DNA from: Flaveria trinervia
Lineage: Eukaryota > Streptophyta > Magnoliopsida > Asterales > Asteraceae
DNA length: 64,000 nucleotides
Assembly (NCBI GenBank): GCA_025506515.1
Contig: CM046458.1
Location: 44,340,574-44,404,573 of the forward strand
Reading direction: 5' to 3'
The notes below the pieces were generated by a model. It ran no database searches. It had not been told where the DNA came from and saw nothing but the letters and a program-made list of their open reading frames with translations. A program made the position numbers and the translations under genes. This document shows, piece by piece, positions 1-9,117 of the stretch (position 1 is its first letter; every line of letters begins with the position of its first letter).

Positions 1-400
1 TGTATAGTCAAAAGGCAGATTGCCTTTTGACTTGTGAGTATGACATGCCATAGCTCACATCCTTATCTATTACAAAAAGGATAAAGTACATAAAGTAGAA
101 AGTTATAGACTCAAGACCTCAATGTACAGTTACCAAAAGCATGGACCTTTTCACCAACTCATGTAAGTTGGTGACTTGCAGAGATGGAGTGGAAAGGTGT
201 CCGGCTTTTTGGAACAGTACATTAGATAAAGCATGTTACTAAAAGTCTTCAGAAGAAATCTGTCTTCATGAACTTGAAGCTTTGGAAGACTTTGTCTCTG
301 AGGCTTCGGAAGACTTCATGTTTGGCTTCGGAAGATATTGGTCTTGGTTCGGAAGATTTCACACTTAGAGTATTTTTCTGTTTCATGTGTGAAACTTCCT
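1..400 (-). repeat. LTR-like fragment related to element B (minus strand, partial)
   Basis: There is no coding potential. The stretch is rich in short inverted repeats: an 11-bp perfect pair at 7-17/21-31 and a 9-bp perfect pair at 151-159/166-174 (TCACCAACT/AGTTGGTGA). Several copies of CTTCGGAAG-type motifs lie at about 290-360. On the reverse strand the combination of CTTCCGAAG repeats followed by an ACCAACT/AGTTGGT hairpin resembles the LTRs of element B at 10371 and 46310. I read it as the U3 part of a related LTR running off the left edge. No LTR ends are visible, so this is tentative. Confidence 0.4.
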
Positions 401-785
401 AAGCTTCTTCTTTAATGTACTTGTGCAGCATGCAGGATCGACATAAGATGTTTAGGTTGTATCAGCCTTTTCATTAATATATACATCTATATATGTTTGT
501 TTCCATAGAAACATAAACATGCATGTTTGTATATGTTGCTTATTTCTCAAATGTCACTAAATCATTACATTTAAACATGTTAGTAGAGTTTTATTACTAT
601 TTATAAGTGACTTTACAATGGCTTATATTGGTATTTTAGTTATTAAAATAGATTATATAGAAATGATAGTTTTATAAAAATGTGAAATTGAAGACTTTAA
701 ATTATAATGATAGTGAAAACTAGGTATGTTTATGTAAATACAATTTTATCTTAAAACAATAAGTTATTGTGTCTGAGGAGACTTA

Positions 786-790
<5 letters not shown>

Positions 791-823
<33 letters not shown>
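791..823. repeat. (AT)n microsatellite
   Basis: An uninterrupted AT dinucleotide run of about 33 bases. It directly abuts the sequence GAGGAGGGATC, the possible left end of a small inverted-repeat element. Confidence 0.95.
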
Positions 824-826
<3 letters not shown>

Positions 827-1222
827 GAGGGATCCCTTGAAAATCATGTTATGAATGAAAATCATTAAAACAAGTGGTTACATATGTGTAACTATGTATT
901 ACATGGTGTTCGACAAAAAGTTACGTACATATAGGGGTTATGTATATGCAAGTACATATTACCAAGTGTACAATTAAGTGCCACGTACATGTAACTTATA
1001 CAAGCTACATATATATAAGTATTTTCATCATTAACGACATTTCTTGGAGTTTAATAAAAGATACATAATGGCCTTCAAAAATAAGGTTGAAATTTACGAA
1101 AATATATATGTTACACAATTAAAATTTAATTCAAATTATAAATTACGTGAGTGGGTTGTCATGGTTTTCATAGTTTTTGTTTGATCCATCTCCTCTCTCT
1201 CTATCTTACTCTCTCTCTCTCC
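824..1222. mobile_element. Possible small terminal-inverted-repeat element between microsatellites
   Basis: The left end begins GAGGAGGGATC followed by GAAAATCATG. The reverse complement of the right end contains GGAGATGGATC followed by GAAAACCATG. The two form an imperfect inverted repeat of roughly 35-40 bp. Both ends abut (AT)n runs, as with the TIR element at 2581-3606. No coding sequence is inside. It may be a MITE-like non-autonomous element. The match is short and could be chance in AT-rich DNA. Confidence 0.3.

Positions 1223-1278
<56 letters not shown>
1223..1278. repeat. Compound (AT)14(GT)14 microsatellite
   Basis: An AT run at 1223-1250 is followed directly by a GT run at 1251-1278, preceded by a CT-rich tract at about 1191-1222. 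Reading frames through it give only alternating dipeptides and are not genes. Confidence 0.95.
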
Positions 1279-1282
<4 letters not shown>

Positions 1283-2486
1283 ATGCATATAGATTACTGA
1301 ATAAATGTTAATAAAAGTTGTCATCACCTAAACTTTTTTTAAGACTAAATCTTTTGCATTTTGTTATATTTTTTACATGAATGTCAACTTAATCAATGGA
1401 TTTGTATGCGAGTGTTGACGATTTTTAATCGATCATACCATACTGTCTTCACTTTACGGTGTGTTTAGTTTGGGTTGAATTTGTTTTGCATATCATGTCT
1501 GAAAACAAACTTTTTGTTGTTTTCCTTCACCAACACGTAAGATTCAATGTCCATAATTTATAATTCTCAAGTAAAAAACTCATATGGTGTTTAAATTAAT
1601 AGCTTACTTTTTAGAGACAAAAAGTTATCGGTTCTATCCCGGAACCTTAAACGGTATTTTACAAAGACATGAATCTGGTAGGCAAAAAGATTGTACTAAA
1701 CCCTTTCAGTTAGAGTACCTAAGTTTCAAGAGTAGCCAAACCATGAAAACTATCTCTTGGCTTGGAGTAGGTTCAAGATTGTATTTAACGAGCACACTAA
1801 ACATGCATGAATTTTCAACACATATACCAATAGGGTTGTGTGTATCTATTAGTGCCTTCTATTAAAAACCTTTAAGAATTTAGGGAGATATGAAAAATAA
1901 TAATTACTAGTACGTAAAACTATTTCAATACACACTTTTTTCATAGTTTCCATTGTATTTCTATTAATTACAATAAAGAAGATATAATTATTGGTTGTAA
2001 ACATCATCCTTAGAATTCTCAAGGTAACAACGATTTTGATATTTTCTGAACATTCTTTAAGATTTTACTAAATCGTTATATGTATTCAACTGTAAATTTT
2101 TATTGGTATTTATGTACTAGTTTTTTATTTATGATACCAACTATATGTGGTAGTAGTAACATAATAGAATTATTGTTATACAACTCAAGAAAGATTCGTA
2201 CGCTTGAAACTTTTCCTTCAGTGTTAGACAAATATATTCTACATGTATCACATGTGAAGTTGGCTTGTTTGCCAAACAATATGAATTAATTTACATTTTT
2301 ATACTTACATTACATTAAACGGTTCATCTTTTATTTTAAAACTGATAAAGATTTTATGTTTCACTTGTAGAAAACATTTTACGGACCACTGTTTTCACTA
2401 CAATTGTTATTTAACCAAAGATTCCGGAATTACATTATATTTAAATGTTCGCTTGCTTTTTTATTCTAAGTCCATCTGTAAATTAA

Positions 2487-2487
<1 letters not shown>

Positions 2488-2576
<89 letters not shown>

Positions 2577-2579
2577 TAA
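2488..2579. repeat. (AT)n microsatellite, left flank of TIR element copy 1
   Basis: About 90 bases of almost pure AT/TA dinucleotide, ending in a short GA run at 2583-2597 where the TIR element begins. Confidence 0.95.
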
Positions 2580-2580
2580 A

Positions 2581-3606
2581 TAAAGAGAGAGAGAGAGTTA
2601 CAAAAATAGTCCTAGTGATTCGACTATATTGCAAGTTTTGTCTCCCTACTTTAATCCAAACATTTAAATTGCAAATTTAGTCCTTATTGTTAGTGCGCAT
2701 TAGTTTTAACGATTAGGGGATACATGTGCAATATGATAACACCATAAGGATTAATTGTGAAATGTTCCCACAAAGTTAAAACAAAAAATAAATAATTAAT
2801 AAATTTTGCAATAAGACCTTTGGCGCCATCAAAAGCACCACCCACCTCCGCCACGATGAAGCTCCCCTATTAACCACTTATCTATGAACCAACCGGAAAC
2901 TGGTTAACTACACTCTTCACTACCAATATTAAATATGGCATCATCTTCATCGCCTCAATCCAAAACCCTTATTTCTCCAATCCCCAAAAACCCTTTCACC
3001 TCCACCACTCTCTTTCTCTCTTCTCACCTCTCACTCTCGTCTCAATCCAAAACCCTTATTTCTATAGCCACAAACCCAATTCGCACCGATTTCCCCCTCT
3101 CCAAACTCATTCCCAAAACCAATTCACCGTCGACGGATTCCAATTACTTACTCTACCATTCCAATGCGATCGCTACTCTAATTCGTGTAAAAAAATCATG
3201 TATTGGTCATCGATTACATCTTAACTCGTTGTTCAAGTATTAAACATTTCAGAATCTGCGAAGATTAGATGGCACAATGGTGTATCAATGGTGCAATAAA
3301 ACACTAACACTACAACAATCAAGGGATGTGAAATATGTGGAAATGAAAAGAAAGATTTTGGTTAAATAAAAGGTGAAGAAGAAGATAAGTAGGGGGTTAA
3401 AAAAAGATGATTTACATAATTGGTTCTCATGGTTTGATCATAGTGCATATTTAGTCCCTCGATCGTTAAAAACTAACAGATACTATCGGTGGGAAATAAA
3501 TTTGCAACAAATTCCATATGTTTTGACTAAATTTGCAAATTTAAAGTTTGGGAATCAAACTTCATAAAACATTGGTGGGACTACTTTGCAATTTGCTCTC
3601 TCTCAT
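2581..3606. mobile_element. MULE-like TIR element with captured exon, copy 1
   Basis: The left end (about 2585-2765) and the reverse complement of the right end (about 3395-3606) align as a long imperfect inverted repeat. Shared blocks include a GA run, TAGTCC, TTGCAAATTTAGTC, a TTAACGAT block followed by AGGGGA/GAGGGA, and TGCA.TATGAT. No transposase is encoded, so the element is non-autonomous. Long TIRs around a host-like exon fragment are the hallmark of Pack-MULEs (Mutator superfamily). That assignment is inferred from structure only. The target-site duplication is hidden by flanking AT microsatellites. Confidence 0.6.
2935..3243 (+). pseudogene. Captured exon fragment, plastid-transit-peptide-like, copy 1
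   Basis: This 102-codon frame lies between the two TIRs. It starts MASSSSPQSKTLISPIPKN and is rich in Ser, Thr, Pro and Leu with almost no acidic residues for about 60 residues, as in chloroplast transit peptides. Homology with copy 2 (5185-5406) fades after NYLLY. The sequence GTGTAAAA shortly afterwards could be a splice donor, so this is probably a first exon without its downstream exons. I cannot name the parent gene. The frame is conserved between the copies up to a stop in copy 2, which may reflect common origin rather than selection. Confidence 0.5.
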
Positions 3607-3640
3607 ATATATATATATATATATGTGTGTATATGTTTGC
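3600..3640. repeat. (AT)n/(GT) microsatellite, right flank of TIR element copy 1
   Basis: A CT-rich tail (about 3595-3604) runs into AT dinucleotides and then GTGTGTATATG, immediately outside the right inverted repeat. Confidence 0.85.
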
Positions 3641-4797
3641 GAATATGTTACATGTATTTTTATTTATACTTTCTCATGGTGGTTTGGATTTTTTTTATAT
3701 TTAATTATTCTCTTTACTATATGTGAGGAGTATTATGTTGCTATTTCTTACAAACCTATATACCATTCAACTATAATCAATTGGAAGTACAACATTAAAA
3801 AACAAAGTAGTGCGGTTAAAATTATTAGGTTATCCAAATTAATCGTATGAGATTATAGGTCGATGGCAAAGCAACATGCAATAGAGATAGTGGACCGGAC
3901 AGTTCATGATATTATAAGTGTTAGTCTCTCATTTGGTGAAAACATAATGGTTATGGGGTGATTATAGAGAGGTATTGTCGTTCAATTAGAGTACCTAATT
4001 TCCAAGAGTAGCCAAACCATGAAAACTATCTCTTGGCTTGGAGTGGGTTTAAGATTGCATTTAACGAGCACACTAAAGATGCATGAATTTCAAGACATAT
4101 ACCAACAGGGTTGGGTGTGTATCCATTAGTGCCTTCTATTAAAAACCTTCAAAACTTTAGGGAGATATGAAAAAATAATTAGTACTACGTAAAACTATTT
4201 CAATACACACTTTTTTCATAGTTTCCATCATATTTTTGTTAATTACAATAAAGAAGATATAATTATTGGTTGTAAACTTCATCTATATAATTGTCAAGGG
4301 TGAAAGACGATTTTGATATTTTCTGATGTTTCTTTAAGATTTTACTAAATCGTTATTTGTATTTAACTATAAATTTTTATTCGTATTTATGTACTAGTTT
4401 TTTTATTTATGATACCAATTATATGTGGTAGTATTAACATAATAGAATTATTGTTATACAACTCAAGAAAGATTCGTACGTTTGACACTTTTCCTTCAAT
4501 GTTATACAAATATATTGTATATGTATCACGTGTGAAGTTGGCTTGTTTGCCAAACAATATCAATTACTTCACATTTCTATACTTACATACATTAAACGCT
4601 TCATCTTTTATTTTAAAAGATGAAGATTTTATGTTTCACTTGTAGAAAAAATTGTTATTGAACCAAAGATTCCGGAATCACATTATATTTAAATGTTCGC
4701 TTGCTTTTTTATTCTAAGTCCATATGGAAATTGAGAATATATATGTATACACACACACTTATATGTATATATATGTATATATATATACATATACATT

Positions 4798-4814
<17 letters not shown>

Positions 4815-4829
<15 letters not shown>

Positions 4830-5838
4830 TAGAAAAATAGTCCTTGTGATTCGACCATATTGCAAATTTGATCCCCCTACTTTAAAAAAAGAAATTTTAA
4901 TCCAATCATTTAAACTTTTTGTTGCAAATTTAGTCCCTATTGTTAGTGTGCGTCAGTTTCTAACGATGAGGGGACTAAATGTGCAATATGATAAAACCAT
5001 AAGGATTAATTGTGAAATTTTCCCACGAAGTTAAAAAAATAAAAAATAAATAAATTTGCAATAATACCTTTGGCGCCATCAAAAGCACCACCCACCTCCG
5101 CCACCATGAAGCTCCTCTATCAACCATTTCTCTATGAACCAACCGGAAACTAGTTCACTACACTTTTCACTACCAACATTAAATATGGCATCATCTTCAT
5201 CGCCTCAATCCAAAACCCTTACTTCTCCAATCCCCAAAAACCCTTTCACCTCCACCACTCTCTTTCGCTCTTCTCACCTCTCACTCTTGTCTCAATCCAA
5301 AACCTTTATTTCTCTAGCCACAAACCCAATTCCTACCGATTTCCCCTATCCAAACTCATTCCCAAAACCAAATTCAGCGTCAACTGATTCCGATTACTTA
5401 CTCTAGCATTTCCACTCCGATCGCGACGCTAATTGGTGTAATGAAATCATGTATTGGTCATAAATTACATCCTGACTCATTGTTCAAGTACTAAACATTT
5501 CAGAATCCGTAAGGATTAGCTCGCACAGTGGTGTATCAATGTTGCAATAAAACACTAACACTATAACAATCAAGGGATGTGTAAGATGTGGCGAGAAAAG
5601 AACGTTTTTGGTTGAAGAAAAGGTGAAGAAGAAGATAAATAGGGGGTTAAAAAAGAAGATTTACATAATTGGTTCTCATGGTTTGATCATATTGCATATT
5701 TATTCCCTCGATCGTTAAAAACTAACAGATACTAACAGTGGGGACTAAGTTTGCAACAAATTGCAAATGTTTTGACTAAATTTGTAAATTTAAAGTCTGG
5801 GAATCATACTTCATAAAACCACAGGGACTACTTTGCAA

Positions 5839-5860
<22 letters not shown>
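4815..5860. mobile_element. MULE-like TIR element with captured exon, copy 2
   Basis: Second copy of the ~1 kb element. Its TIRs, about 4827-5020 and the reverse complement of about 5660-5860, are better preserved than in copy 1. Common blocks include TAGTCC.TGTG, GTTGCAAA.TTAGTCCC, TGTTAGT, TAACGAT.GAGGG and TGCAATATGAT. It is flanked by AT-rich microsatellites on both sides and encodes no transposase. The structure fits a non-autonomous Mutator-like element. A hAT-type or other TIR origin is not excluded because the target-site duplication cannot be read. Confidence 0.6.
5185..5406 (+). pseudogene. Captured exon fragment, plastid-transit-peptide-like, copy 2
   Basis: Homologue of the 2935 fragment, beginning MASSSSPQSKTLTSPIPKN. 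It stays in frame through DSDYLL and then meets a stop (TAG). Composition is Ser/Thr/Pro-rich, basic and almost free of acidic residues, as for a plastid transit peptide. I chose the ATG at 5185 because it is conserved with copy 1; an upstream in-frame ATG at 5134 is not. There is no mature domain, so it is a truncated capture and not a functional gene. Confidence 0.5.
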
Positions 5861-5873
<13 letters not shown>

Positions 5874-5936
5874 CACACACACACACACAATATTATATAT
5901 ATATATGTATGTGTGTGTGTATATATATATATATGT
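5861..5936. repeat. Compound AT/AC/GT microsatellite
   Basis: Runs of AT, AC, AT and GT dinucleotides follow a CT run, directly outside the right TIR of element copy 2. The short frames here only translate the repeat. Confidence 0.95.
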
Positions 5937-6285
5937 TTGCAAATATGTTACATGTATTTTTATTTATACTTTCTCATGGTGGTTTGGATTTTTTGTCATA
6001 TTTAATTATTCTCTTTACTATATGCGAAGAGTATTATGTTGCTACTTCTTACAAACCTATATACCATTCAATTATAATCAATTGGAAGTACAACATTAAA
6101 AAACAAAGTAGGTCGGTTGAAATTATTAGGTTATCCAAATTAATCATATGAGATTATACGTCGATGGCAAAGCAACATGCAAAAGAGATAGTGGACCGGA
6201 CAGTTCATGATATTATAAGTGTTATTCTCTCATTTTGTGAAAACATAATGGTTATGGGGTTATTATAGACAGGTATTGTCGTTCA

Positions 6286-6830
6286 TTAAACGCGGTACAC
6301 ACACGCAAATTATAGACTCCACCTACGAATGTCACCTCTATGGTTTGTGACAAAAAACTACGGTTAACCTTAAGCTCAGAGAGTTGAACAGATTCGTAGT
6401 TTTCTGGGTTTCTTTCGGGAGTCGGTAATGGAACCGAAAAGACTATTGAAGGAAGCTATATATGCATACCCGACGATTGTCAATTTTATTGACAGGTAAA
6501 GATAACGTTACCACAGAAGTGATAAATGACGTGTTTACGTCGGTTAAGAACAATGTACATTCCTCGGATTATATAATATCTTGACCAATATATCCATAAT
6601 AATAAGATTGTATATGAGATTAATGATAGGATTATTAAAATCATTCAAGGAGCGGAAAAGATGTACTACAGTTTGGATGAAGTCAAAGACGACCGCCATA
6701 ATTTCATCGTTGATCAAGTTCTTAAACTCACTAGTTGTTAGTGGTCTACCACTTCATAAATTACATTTACAAATTGGATTCCCCATAATATTGTTATGAG
6801 ATATTGTTGATACATGTATGTCCCTAGATC
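6286..6830 (+). pseudogene. Degenerate Pif1/Helitron-type DNA helicase remnant
   Basis: Pieces in different frames match the C-terminal helicase region of Pif1-like proteins, including Helitron RepHel. Around 6395-6500 one frame reads FSGFLSGVGNGTE followed by GSYICIPDDCQF. At 6592-6690 another reads NKIVYEINDRIIKI then GAEKMYYSLDEV. At 6708-6802 a third reads FLNSLVVSGLPLHKLHLQI followed by GFPIILLR, the conserved 'PHxLxLKxGxPxxLLRN' segment. Helicase motifs I and II are absent, so only the 3' part survives. No Helitron 5'-TC or 3'-CTRR hairpin end was identified, so it could also derive from a cellular Pif1 paralogue. Confidence 0.65.
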
Positions 6831-6968
6831 ATGATATGAAATGTAATAGATCTTGTTTGTCTGATTCTGATATGTAATTTGATATGATGATATTGGTTGT
6901 TTGTGATTTGCAATGACTAATATTTCATTAATGAGTTGATATTAAATTGGGTAGTTAGGTTTGTGGTT
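6831..6968. other. AT-rich non-coding stretch between helicase remnant and element A
   Basis: AT-rich with no frame of note. It ends where the element A LTR begins at TGTTAG. Confidence 0.5.
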
Positions 6969-7088
6969 GTTAGAATTGGTACACATAATGTTTATTAATT
7001 AATACATTCAAACTTAACTTAATGAAGTTCTCATGCGAATGGCCCATGTGAATGAACCATAAGCATGAATAACTTCATATGAATGACT

Positions 7089-7245
7089 CAGTCGCACGAC
7101 TGAACCAGGAGACTGGATCAGTCGTATGATTGTAACAAAAGATTGGCTCAGTCGCACGACTGAACACTCGGTCGTGCGGATGAATCAACCGCATGGTTCA
7201 ATCGCACGACTGAACCATGCAATGGTTCAGTCGCATGATTGATGA
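7089..7245. repeat. Palindromic motif array in LTR A
   Basis: Copies of CAGTCGCACGACTG (6-bp arms, 2-nt centre) occur at 7089-7102 and 7149-7162. Near copies include one at 7200-7213 and several single-arm variants such as CAGTCGTATGATTG and CGGTCGTGCGG. Such arrays upstream of the TATA box are a known Sirevirus LTR trait. The CGCA-based motif here is specific to element A in this window. Confidence 0.85.
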
Positions 7246-7253
7246 ATACCAAC

Positions 7254-7263
7254 CTATAAATAC
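7254..7263 (+). promoter_or_regulatory. TATA box of LTR A
   Basis: CTATAAATAC lies immediately downstream of the palindromic array and about 265 bp before the LTR end. This is the expected position for the LTR promoter. Confidence 0.65.
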
Positions 7264-7529
7264 AACCCAATTCGTGAAAAATACTGGCTTTTGATTAATT
7301 ATGATTCCAGACTTACCCTAGCCGTCCAGAAGCCTCCCAATTCGTTCTCCAAGTTCATAGAACACTTTAGATCGATTCCCAATCGATTTCTAACGTTAGT
7401 TTCAATTCTCGATTGATTCTTCGTGTGTTATCACTGATTGGATCGCCAATCAAATAGGATTCCGCACTATTTGATCTGGTTTGCACGCTAATCTCTAGGT
7501 ATTTCGTTCAAATACCAGGTCCTAACAAG

Positions 7530-7541
7530 TGGTATCAGAGC
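7530..7541 (+). promoter_or_regulatory. Primer binding site (initiator tRNA-Met), element A
   Basis: TGGTATCAGAGC, complementary to the 3' end of plant initiator tRNA-Met, two bases after the LTR. Confidence 0.9.
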
Positions 7542-7749
7542 ACGAGGCTTCTTGATTACGTGTGATTCAATCAATATTGATAAAAAGCTTTTGTTTTTGC
7601 ACTAAAAACGCAATCTTTAGTCTCAAAAGTGATCTTGGACGTTCCCTGCTCATCGAAGTTTGGTTTCTACGGACTTAGGCAATTAGACCTTGCGAAAGTT
7701 CGAATTTTTACGGCTAAAACACGTTTAACCTAGAAATTTTCGCAAAACA

Positions 7750-7985
7750 GCAGCTTCAGTCGCACGAGTGAGCCATTCGCATGACTGGACCTCATTCGCA
7801 TTGCTCAGACGCACGATTGGACATAGTCGCATCTCCATTCGTACGATTGAACCTTTCGGGCATACTGTTCATACGCATCAGATTCATTCGCAGGACTGAG
7901 CTAATCACTTAGTTCAGCCGCACGATTGAACCAGTCGTAGAGTTCATACGCATGACTAGACCATTCGCACCTTTCAGTCGCCCCA
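7750..7985. repeat. Palindromic motif array in leader of element A
   Basis: The leader between primer binding site and gag repeats LTR-type half sites (CAGTCGCACGA, CATTCGCATGACTGGA, CAGCCGCACGATTGAACCA and others) at intervals of about 20 bp. The array therefore occurs on both sides of the LTR boundary in element A. Confidence 0.8.
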
Positions 7986-8037
7986 GTGACAATTTGTTTT
8001 GTTAGACTTTAAGTTATTAGACTTAAAGTTATTCGTA

Positions 8038-9117
8038 ATGGAAGATCAAATGTCAGCCTTTACTGCTGGAAAGGACTCTAGGATACAGAACCAGCTGTTG
8101 CTTGAGAGTGAGGTGGGTAATCATAATAAACCACCAAAGCTCTTGACGTTAGATGAGTTTCCCCACTTGAAACAACGTTTTGAGATCTACCTCAACGGAT
8201 TGGATCCGAATCTGTGGGAAGCCATCGAGATTGGATATAGTACACCGTGGGAGCTGATGGAGTTAAGCTAACATCAGGAGGAATGACGGACATGCAGAAA
8301 GTCAAATACAATGCAGAAAAAAGAGTTTATGCAATGATAACACAATCTATTCCTAAAGACATATTCCACCAGTACTCAGAAAATAAGCAATCCAAGAAAC
8401 TTTGGGATGAGCTAGAAAAGAGGTACGACGGGAATGCTTCGTTAAAGGCGATCAAGGCTAAGGAGTTAAAGAAGGAATTCGATAACTTCTCATCGATGGG
8501 AAATGAAAGTTTGGATGATGTTATAGATAGATTCTACCATCTGATGAGTGAACTGCATACACATGGGGTGGCTACTACCATGGAAGAGAAAGTTACTAAT
8601 TTTGCAGACGGATTGCCTGAAAAGTGGGCTTCATTCGTGTCTAATCTTAGACAGAATGGAATGCTGGCAAAACTGGATATTAATGACTTCATTCTTAAGT
8701 TGCAAGAAGAGTCACTTAGGATGAAGTACAGAGCTCAGAAGTCTTCATACAATCAAAATCCAGCTTTATACAATGCCACGCCTCAAGCTAAGACATCTGG
8801 AGCACCTCTCCAGACTGCATTTGTGTCTAGCTCATCAGGTCCTTGACATGCATCTCTTTCAGGATCAGACACATCGGGACTTTCTTGTTCCCACTATATT
8901 GGATCCGAAGCAAGTGCTACTAAACTGAAGACCGAGAATCTCGGAAATGTGACAGTGGAAGTAGCTCGAGAACACATGGATCTTTTGGCTGCAATGGTCC
9001 ATTCTTATGATGAACTTGTTGCTGGGAAGATAGGAACTGCCATTTGGCAGACGAGGACTACGAGCAGGTGGACGAAATGGAGCTTGAGAGGATGGATTTA
9101 AGTGGACAAACATATTG
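8038..9117 (+). pseudogene. gag: Element A gag (UBN2-type capsid) pseudogene
   Basis: Gag forms the virus-like particle of the retrotransposon. The frame starts MEDQMSAFTAG at the ATG at 8038, the first ATG after the leader. It shows the copia capsid core: KPPKLLTLDEFPHLKQRFE, AYAMI-like helices, LWDELEKRYDG, KELKKEFDNFSS, ESLDDVIDRFYHLMSEL and FADGLPEKWASFV. A frameshift lies near 8250, a stop (TGA) at 8844, and another frameshift near 9050. After that the frame reads LADEDYEQVDEMELERMDL and stops at 9117. The CCHC zinc knuckle and everything 3' of it are missing. It is non-functional. Confidence 0.8.

Larger units (their letters stand above)
401..1709. other. AT-rich non-coding stretch
   Basis: I see no gene here. 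The sequence is AT-rich with two long microsatellites (entered separately) and a possible small inverted-repeat element between them. The reading frames across it consist of microsatellite translation or have no recognisable motif. Confidence 0.5.
1710..3985. repeat. Tandem segmental duplication, copy 1 (~2.28 kb)
   Basis: Starts at TTAGAGTACCTAAG and runs to just before the near-identical TTAGAGTACCTAAT at 3986. Copy 2 (3986-6285) reproduces the same order: a non-coding AT-rich segment, an (AT)n tract, a TIR element, an exon-like fragment, the second TIR, another microsatellite and the closing stretch ending in GGTATTGTCGTTCA. Differences are scattered substitutions and small indels, plus different microsatellite lengths, so the duplication is not recent. 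The small frames at 2080 and 4409 are its duplicated non-coding part and show no protein family. Confidence 0.9.
3986..6285. repeat. Tandem segmental duplication, copy 2 (~2.30 kb)
   Basis: Direct repeat of 1710-3985 in the same orientation and order. The junction at 3985/3986 joins the end GGTATTGTCGTTCA to the start TTAGAGTACC with no intervening sequence. After the copy ends at about 6285 the sequence changes to the helicase remnant. The flanks of copy 1 and copy 2 therefore differ, as expected for an unequal-exchange tandem duplication. Confidence 0.9.
6969..7527 (+). repeat. Element A 5' LTR
   Basis: Begins TGTTAGAATTGG and ends CCTAACA, followed two bases later by a primer binding site, so both LTR ends are canonical TG...CA. 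It is 559 bp long. The middle (7089-7245) is an array of CAGTCGCACGACTG-like palindromes, followed by a TATA box at 7254. There is no partner LTR in the window. Confidence 0.8.
6969..9117 (+). mobile_element. Ty1/copia (Sirevirus-like) element A, 3'-truncated
   Basis: One LTR (6969-7527), a tRNA-Met primer binding site, a leader of palindromic motifs and a gag pseudogene are present. Homology stops before the CCHC knuckle at about 9117. No pol and no second LTR are found downstream, so most of the element was deleted or never present. The gag type, ending in an EDYEQVDEMELERMDL segment, is the one I associate with Sirevirus-lineage copia elements. Confidence 0.75.

Noticed and set aside
1136..1327. 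Reverse-strand frame with long Tyr-Ile and Thr-His runs
   Set aside because: It is a translation of the (AT)n(GT)n microsatellite.
2080..2289. Small frame repeated at 4409-4645
   Set aside because: It is a duplicated AT-rich non-coding segment; similarity comes from the tandem duplication and there is no family match or codon signal.
7530..7541. Possible tRNA gene at the tRNA-Met-like sequences (also 20419, 44514, 54774)
   Set aside because: Only the ~12-base 3' complement is present, with no cloverleaf or A/B boxes. These are primer binding sites.
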